A DNA stretch of 64,000 nucleotides from Gigaspora rosea (taxonomy: Eukaryota; Glomeromycota; Glomeromycetes; Diversisporales; Gigasporaceae). The stretch spans positions 129,289-193,288 of the forward strand of contig QKWP01000519.1 in the NCBI GenBank assembly GCA_003550325.1, in the 5' to 3' direction. Shown piece by piece: positions 57,645-64,000 of this stretch; the stretch's first letter is position 1; each line of letters begins with the position of its first letter. The notes below the pieces were generated by a model. The model was not told the origin of the DNA, made no database searches, and was given only the letters and a program-made list of their open reading frames with translations. The position numbers and the translations under genes were made by a program.

Positions 57645-57900
57645 TATTATTTAAACATATAGATACTATTTAGACATTTTGATACTATTTAGACATTTTG
57701 ATACTATTTAGACATTTCAATACTATTTAGGCATTTTGGCATTAATTTAGTATTTTGATATTAATTTAAAATTTTGCCACTATTTAGACATTTCAACACT
57801 ATTTAGATATTTTGACACTATTAGACATTTTGATATTAATTTAGTATTTGATATTAATTTAGAATTTCGACATTAATTTAGAATTTTGACATGCTAAATA
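57645..57900. repeat. Minisatellite, unit about 19-20 bp
   Basis: About 12 units of ATACTATTTAGACATTTTG and variants (ATTAATTTAGTATTTTGAT). Confidence 0.85.
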
Positions 57901-58366
57901 TTAAAAGTCAAAATATTTTTATATAGCTCAAAACAATTTCGACTAACAATACTAACTCAGACCCAAACTTATAAAAGCTTTATATGCTCAATTTAATCTA
58001 GAAATGATAAATAACTTGATTATTTGATCAAAAATTTAAATAACTCCAAACTATTAAATCATAACAAGATTATTTTGGTTATTAAGTTCATTTAGTTCAT
58101 TGGTATATAAAATAATTTTATTGGTCAAATTGCTTATATAAAAAGTTATCAAACTTTATTACTTTCTTTATTGATAATTTTAGCTATACTAAAGTTCCAA
58201 ATTTTACTATTAATTAATATTTATATCTTAAGTAAGATATTTAAAATATGCAATCTATTTGAACAACTTACTTAAGATATAAATATTAATTGATCTATAG
58301 TTACAATTATTGATTATGTTTTAATTTTGTTTGGCAACCAATTCTAATTGGCTAAAAAGTAACTAA

Positions 58367-58635
58367 TAGGGTTCCTCAAATTCAAATCAAATCAAATATT
58401 GAATCAATTTGAATTTGATTAAATCAAATTAACCCTGATTTAAATTTGATTTGATTCAAATATTTGAACTTGAATTTTTAATAGTAATTTTCAAATTAAA
58501 TCAAATATTTGTCAAATCAAATCAAATTTGGCCATAATTGAACTTGATCAAATCAAATATAACCAAATTTAAATTTGAATTTGATCAAATATTTGATTCA
58601 AATATTTGAAGATCAAATCAAATTGCAGAACCCTA
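58367..58635. mobile_element. hAT-like MITE with TCAAAT/ATTTGA interior
   Basis: Ends TAGGGTTCC and the complement of TAGGGTTCTGC ending at 58635. Perfect 8-bp duplication GTAACTAA (58359-58366, 58636-58643). The interior is almost entirely CAAATCAAAT and ATTTGAATTTGA words in both orientations. Confidence 0.85.
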
Positions 58636-58759
58636 GTAACTAATATATATTAAATAACCTTTAGGTCATTTGAGCCTCAAAATAATCCAATGATTAGTTA
58701 TTTGTCATTTGGGTCATTTGGGTTATTTTAGATCATTTATTATCACTAGTATATATTAT

Positions 58760-59400
58760 TTTACTTTTTTTAAAATTTGAAGAAAGAATATTTAATTTTG
58801 AAAATTTTTATAAAAATTTAAAATTAATTGATAGTCCGCCAGTTAATCAGAGATCGATCATAGTGTAACGTGACGCAAACCACATATGAAAATCACTATA
58901 GTGTGAATGTGGCGTGCATACATATAAAAGTTTTTTTTACTAAGTTAACGACACATGTCCACTAATTGAAAGTTGTAGAGCTCGTCGAGGCGCATCTAAC
59001 GGTGGTTAGATCATCCAAATCGGCCCAGTGGATGGCGAGATATCGTTGAAAAACGATTGGACGACTATATAAAATCTCTATGCAAACAATGTTTGTTTAC
59101 ATAGAAATTTTATATAGTCGTCCAATCGTTTTTCAACGATATCTCGCCATCCACTGGGCCGATTTGGATGATCTAACCACCGTTAGATGCGCCTCGGCGA
59201 GCTCTACAACTTTCAATTAGTGGACATGTGTCGTTAACTTAGTAAAAAAAACTTTTATATGTATGCACGCCACATTCACACTATAGTGATTTTCATATGT
59301 GGTTTGCGTCACGTTACACTATGATCGATCTCCGATTAACTGGCGGACTATCAATTAAACATATTTGCTTTAAATTTTAAGAAAAGAATTTAACTAATTT
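58760..59400. repeat. B repeat split by the palindrome
   Basis: Left part 58760-58826, right part 59356-59385; the sequence resumes with ATATTTGCTTTAAATTTTAAG after the inserted palindrome. Confidence 0.6.
58827..59354. mobile_element. Nearly perfect 530-bp palindromic element
   Basis: Arms of about 265 bp start ATTGATAGTCCGCCAGTTAA and differ at only a few positions (for example AGAGATC/CGGAGATC, GTCGAGG/GCCGAGG), with a centre near 59091 (AAACAATGTTTGTTT). It is inserted in a B repeat, with TTAA or TA at both edges; the palindrome makes the exact duplication ambiguous. Each arm carries GAGCTCGTCGAGGCGCATCT, GGTGGTTAGATCATCCAAAT and CGGCCCAGTGGAT. GC content is higher than in its surroundings. 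No coding capacity. Confidence 0.85.
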
Positions 59401-59735
59401 TAACACCTGGTTAAAGTTATAAATTTTAACCACCCTTTATTTTTATAGAAGTTTTTTATATAAAAAATTATTCTTTAAAGATTAGGGTTAGGGTAAGGAT
59501 ATAGGTATATTAAGTTAGAGGATGGATTAATTATTTATATGCAAAATTAGATGCCAAAAACTTTTATTTAATAGCCCAAAGCTAGTTTTTGTAATAAAAT
59601 TTTGTGATATTGATAATTTTTTGATTTTTTTCTAAATTTACTTAAAATTTTATTTATTTTGTTACACAAGATCCTGCGACCTGATTGGTAAATTATAGGG
59701 TGGTTACATCACCAGGGGGCAAGTTAGCAATACTC
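59387..59735. mobile_element. Element with CCTGGT...AACCACCC ends, 9-bp duplication
   Basis: Flanked by TTAAGAAAA at 59378-59386 and 59736-59744, where the host B repeat has one copy. The ends share CTAA-TT, CCTGGT and AACCACCCT in inverted order. The core includes ATTAGGGTTAGGGT (59483-59497). The 9-bp duplication would fit a MULE-like element. Confidence 0.5.
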
Positions 59736-59757
59736 TTAAGAAAAATAAAATAAAATA

Positions 59758-60033
59758 GGATTAATATATTTGTAGCCATGGTTACTGTAACCGTATTTTA
59801 TAAAATTGTTAATAACTCAAAATTTTACTAGGGTAACCCCTGTTGTACTACTAACAAAAAATGCTCCTCTCATGATTTTGTAATAATTTTGATATTAATC
59901 CTAACCCTAACCCTAACCAATTACAATCTAACCCTAACCCTAACCCTAACCCTAAATATATTATATCTGGGCTTAGTTATGGACCTAGTTACAAAAAATT
60001 TATTGTAACCTATAGTTACAAATATATTAATCC
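59758..60033. mobile_element. MITE with GGATTAATATATTTGTA ends and CCCTAA core
   Basis: Inverted ends GGATTAATATATTTGTA (59758) and the complement ending at about 60033. The core holds CCCTAACCCTAACC-type tracts (59898-59955). The segment AACTCAAAATTTTACTA...CTAACAAAAAATG is the reverse complement of the core of the MITE at 28601-28818. Confidence 0.7.
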
Positions 60034-60329
60034 AATAAAATATACTAAATAGTGTATTTTTTGGTGTTAAACAAGTTTATTAGAGATAAAAACTAGGCTA
60101 ATGCGTAGCATTGTGAGGCCGGAGCAAAAATATTTTAAAATTTAGTTTTTACAGTTTTAAATAAAACTAATTGATTTTTTTAATATAACAATATATTTAA
60201 TTAAAACTAGTATTATTTTTTTAAGTTACCGGTATTACATTTTTTTTAAAATTATTCTTTTATTTAATTAAATTAATTTTTAATATTTAACTTACCATAT
60301 TTATATTTACTATATCGATTTAACTATTA

Positions 60330-60640
60330 TGCTACTATATCGATTTAACTATCATGTTTATACCTAAATCCAATTATTATGTTACATCACGAACTATTGT
60401 GCCTATACCCAAATCTAACTACTATGCTATGTCACAAATCAACTATTGTATTGCATTCTAAGCCTAACTATTATAATATAACTATTGTACTATATTTAAA
60501 TCTAACTATTGTACTATACCTAAATTTAACTATTGTGCTATACTCGAATCTAACTATCATTGTGCTATATGCCAAATCCAATTATCGGTGCTATGTTTTG
60601 AATCTAATTATGATATTACACCTAAATCTAATCGTTATAC
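60330..60640. repeat. Minisatellite, unit about 24 bp
   Basis: About 12 diverged units of CTAACTATTGTGCTATACCTAAAT. The 119-residue ORF here (60379-60738) is a product of the repeat. Confidence 0.7.
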
Positions 60641-60661
60641 TATTTTACTTCTATGTATTAT

Positions 60662-61720
60662 TTGGTTCAATTTCTAGCAACCTAGTTAAATCTTCATACA
60701 TGCTCGCAGCATGGTATCTATTTAATAATTTAAAATAATAATTTCTCCAAGTTAGTAATTGATTCATTATACCTTCTCATCATATAATTAATTTCACTTC
60801 TACATTAAATCTTCATTACATTTGCTCACAGTGAATTAGTACTTGGTATTTATTAAGAATTTAAAATATAATAATTTCTTCAAGTTAGCAATTGATTCAC
60901 TATACCTTTTTACTATATAATTAATTTCACTTCTATATCTTAAAGCTGTAAAGTTATTGTATCATCTAGTTCAATTTCTAGCAATCTAGTTAAATCTTCA
61001 AATGCATCATCATATTTTCTCACAGCGAATTAGTACTTGGTATCTATTTAATAATTTAAAATAATAATAATTTCTTTAAGTTAGCAGTTGATTCACTATA
61101 CCTTTTCACATATAATTAATTTCACTTTTATACCTTAAAGTCATTGTATTATCTGGTTCAATTTCTAGCAGTCTAGTTAAATTTTTAAATGCATCAACAT
61201 ATTTTACCGCAGCGGATTACCTGGTATCTACTTAATAATTTAAAATAATAATAATTTCTTCAAGTTAGTGATTAATTCATTATACCTTTTAATCATATAA
61301 TTAACTTCACTTTAATACCTTTATTATCTAGTTCGATTTCTAGCAATCTAATTAAATCTTCGGATGTGTTATCATATTTGCCCGCAACAAATTAGTACTT
61401 GGTACCTATTTAATAATTTAAAATAATAATTATTTTCTTCAAGTTAGTGATTGATTCGTTATACCTTTTTATCATATAATTAATTTCACTTTAATACCTT
61501 TATTATCTAGTTCGATTTCTAGCAATCTAGTTAAATCTTCAGATGTGTCATCGTATTTTCCTACAGCAAATTAGTACTTGGTAACTATTTAATATATTAT
61601 TTAAAATAATAACAATTTTCCCAAGTTAGTGGTTGATTCATTATACCTTTTCATCATATAATTAATTTCACTTCTATAACTATTGTATGATCTGGCTCGT
61701 TTTCTAGCAATCTACACAAT
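60662..61720 (-). pseudogene. Decayed tandem array of TPR-coding repeats
   Basis: Six or more units of about 180 bp. On the minus strand each carries a TPR-like half (KYDDAFEDLTRLLEIELDDT in one unit; KYVDAFKNLTRLLEIEPD in another) and a second half (IKRYNESITNLKK) in a different frame. This is the pattern of tandem TPRs found in many Rhizophagus proteins, with frameshifts between halves. Most units share the same TAA just before the K-Y-D motif (ACCAAGTACTAATT), so the array was probably amplified after the frame had broken. No intact start, end or attached domain was found. Confidence 0.65.
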
Positions 61721-62383
61721 TCTGAAAAATATTTTATAATTATTAAATTTCTGTCTATTTGTTTTAAAAATATAACTTAATTCTAAATATTGGTTACCTT
61801 CTATTTTTAGTATAAAATACTTTCTCATTTCTAAAATTTAGATAGCATCCAATTTATTACCAGTACCACCTATACCTTTATCTTAGCGACATGCAGTATA
61901 TATAATTGAGATTGAGTTAGTTGTATTGAAATTAACATGAGTTACTATAAAACATTTTGTTAATAACTTACCCCTATTCCATTAAAAACAAGTATGTGGT
62001 TGAAGGTTTAGCCTGCTTTGAGATTACTATACTTCTATCGTTCTTACATTAGTGTGAAAAAGATCTATATAATTTCATTAAAAACGATATAATATAACGA
62101 TTATAAATTTAAACACACTTACATTTTGCCTTTTTTTACTATGGTCACAAGGCCGTACACTTAGAGGTTTGTTTTGAAAATTAATTTTTTTTGAAAATAA
62201 AATTTTCAATTACATGACACGCATGCGGACGGACAAAAAATTTCCAAATTGTGGTTCTGATCTAATTTTATGTAATTGATATTAAGAACCATCAAAAAAG
62301 TAATTTTTGAAGAACAAATCGCATCAAAAACGTAACTTTTATATCACCATGCGTAAACACTAAATGTCTGTCGCTACGCTCCA
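61721..62383. other. AT-rich part of the insertion, no gene
   Basis: The first part may hold one more TPR remnant (CRLLENEPDHTIV, about 61690-61730, minus strand). The remainder shows nothing recognisable. Confidence 0.4.
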
Positions 62384-64000
62384 GCCAATTAGAATTAATT
62401 AGTAAAATTTAGATAATAATAGAAATTTGTATAATTTTATTAATAAAATTATACAAATTTCTATGATTATTTAAATTTTACAATTGATTTTAACTTTTTG
62501 CTCTAAAAACTTGTTTAGCACCAAAAAATAAATTGGTTTGATATATTTATTTCATTTTTTAAAGTTCAAGGCAAAAATGCTTAATTTTAAATTTTTGATA
62601 AAATTTTTAAAATTAAGTATCTTTTTTTTAAATTTTAAAAAGGTCAATAAAATATGCTAATTTGATATATTTTTTAGTGCTAAACGAGTTTACATAGACA
62701 AGAAGTTATAATAAATTAGTAAAATTTCATGTAAAACAATATTTTTTAATGATTTTATTAATAAAATTATACAAAATACTATATCAGATATTTTCTAAAT
62801 TTTACTAATTGATTCTAACTTTGTGCTAGGACCCCGGACATCTCTAATATATATCATATATTTTTTTTAGCAAATTGATTCAAATTTGATCTAAGGTTCA
62901 AATTTAAATTTTAGCAAATTGAAGTTAATTTTAAAAAGGGTCATAATTGAATATTTTAGCAAATTACTAAGATTTTACACATATTATATTTTATTTTTAG
63001 CAATTTACCCACATTTTGCAAAAATTATTATAACAAGTTAAGTCATACTATGATAATCGATCCAGATATAACAAGTTATTAATAGCTATACAGAGCAAAA
63101 TTATAATCAATTATAATTTAAAATAAGTAAAAGTAGTTGTAGCATGTAATTAGGCTTTAGTATCAATAGCAACTTGCATATATATTACGATCATTGATCG
63201 TGATTGTATGTTGATAAACAAATAATTATGTAATGCAATTGCGCGGGGTTATCATTAAGCAAATTAGTTAGTAATTCATATAATAATTGTAGTAATTATT
63301 ATATAGTTAGTATCTTCTCTGAAATTTTCAAGAAATATAAAATTAAATATACTAGTATAATGTATTTTAATATGCTAAATAAGTTTTTTTAGAGCACAAA
63401 GTTAGAATCAATTTGTAAAATTTTGAAATCATAATATTTTTAAAAAATTTTTTATTTGAATTCTATAGATTTGTAAAATTAAAATAAAAAAATTTTCATC
63501 AAATTTGGTCAAAAACTCATGGAGATATTTTTGATGAAAGTTCCTGTAAACAATTTCAATACAGTTTCTTTGTAATATGTTTTTTTGCTTTTTCAAAATA
63601 ACCCACTGTTCGGCGATAATTTACAAAAAATTTTACTATGCTAACTAAAAAAAATTTTATAACAAGACTTGTAGCGCATAACATTGACTAATAGAATCTC
63701 AAATTTCATAAAAAAATATTAAAAGCTTGTGAAGATATTAACGTTTTTGAAATTTGAACACATACGTTTTTGCAAGTTTTTCCCTAAACTTCAAATGCCT
63801 CCAGAAGCACTTTCTCAAAATAAAACCTTCAAAACGTGACTTAGTAAGTTAATAGAATAGGTATTCGAGAGTCTTCAATTAAAATTTCATCAAAAACAGA
63901 TTAATATTGACAAAGTTATGATAATTTTTCAATTTGTTTCCAGATTTGGGATTTTCTAAAATTTTCAATTTTGATGAAAACAGAAAAATCATCATCACAG
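62384..64000. repeat. A and B repeats, then AT-rich DNA
   Basis: A (62384-62535, right part), B (62545-62665), A (62665-62825) and a partial A (63355-63480). The remainder to 64000 has no recognised gene; GATCATTGATCG at about 63190 is a small palindrome. Confidence 0.5.

Larger units (their letters stand above)
60093..62383 (-). mobile_element. Helitron-like insertion splitting an A repeat
   Basis: The A repeat is continuous from 60055-60092 to about 62384-62535, so the intervening 2.3 kb is an insertion. On the minus strand the 3' border reads hairpin AATGC-TAC-GCATT, AGC, CTAG, then T, the Helitron 3' pattern. The other border (minus strand TTGGCTGGAGCGTAGCGACA) does not start with the canonical TC, so the class is tentative. 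It carries minisatellites and a decayed TPR array. Confidence 0.4.

Noticed and set aside
60379..60738. 119-residue ORF
   Set aside because: Repeated NLTIVLYL units come from the 24-bp minisatellite.

Overview
AT-rich eukaryotic nuclear DNA with short GT-AG introns, interstitial TTAGGG tracts and a very heavy load of small inverted-repeat transposons. The gene families (a Crinkler-type protein, a SAM methyltransferase with many short exons, a WD40-like plus TRP-like channel protein, TPR remnants) and the repeat style fit an arbuscular mycorrhizal fungus such as Rhizophagus. That assignment is inference from family recognition; no database search was run. Only about 10 kb is genic.

Layout. 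1-16 kb is a transposon graveyard: two long tRNA-headed SINEs with 14-bp target duplications, hAT-like MITEs with 8-bp duplications, PIF/Harbinger-like MITEs with TTA duplications, and a recurrent palindromic repeat ('A repeat', usually alternating with a second one, 'B repeat') that acts as a landing pad. 16.3-18.1 kb holds a full-length Tc1/mariner-superfamily (DDE_3) transposon whose transposase has three in-frame stops. 18-23 kb is more inverted-repeat elements, some nested. 23.9-26.3 kb holds a small three-exon gene (+) and a C2H2-finger-like gene (-) cut by a 915-base N gap. 28.6-37.2 kb holds MITEs, two tandem arrays, one intact 242-aa gene (31.6 kb), a decayed Helitron helicase (33.5-34.4 kb) and a tRNA-like sequence. 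37.9-38.7 kb is a Crinkler-type pseudogene. 39-45 kb is hairpin elements. 45.3-46.7 kb (-) is a seven-exon SAM methyltransferase with an 11-nt microexon. 53.0-56.9 kb (+) is a seven-exon TRP-like channel gene with one apparent frameshift. 57-64 kb is repeats again, with a nearly perfect 530-bp palindrome and a Helitron-like insertion carrying a decayed tandem TPR array.

The genes do not form a pathway or operon. The most informative part is the transposon stratigraphy. Because the A repeat, the SINEs and a tandem array give known 'empty site' sequences, many insertions can be read to the base, including two cases where two different MITEs sit side by side separated by the same target duplication. 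A second theme is a class of hAT-like MITEs whose interiors consist of the terminal motif scrambled and repeated in both orientations.
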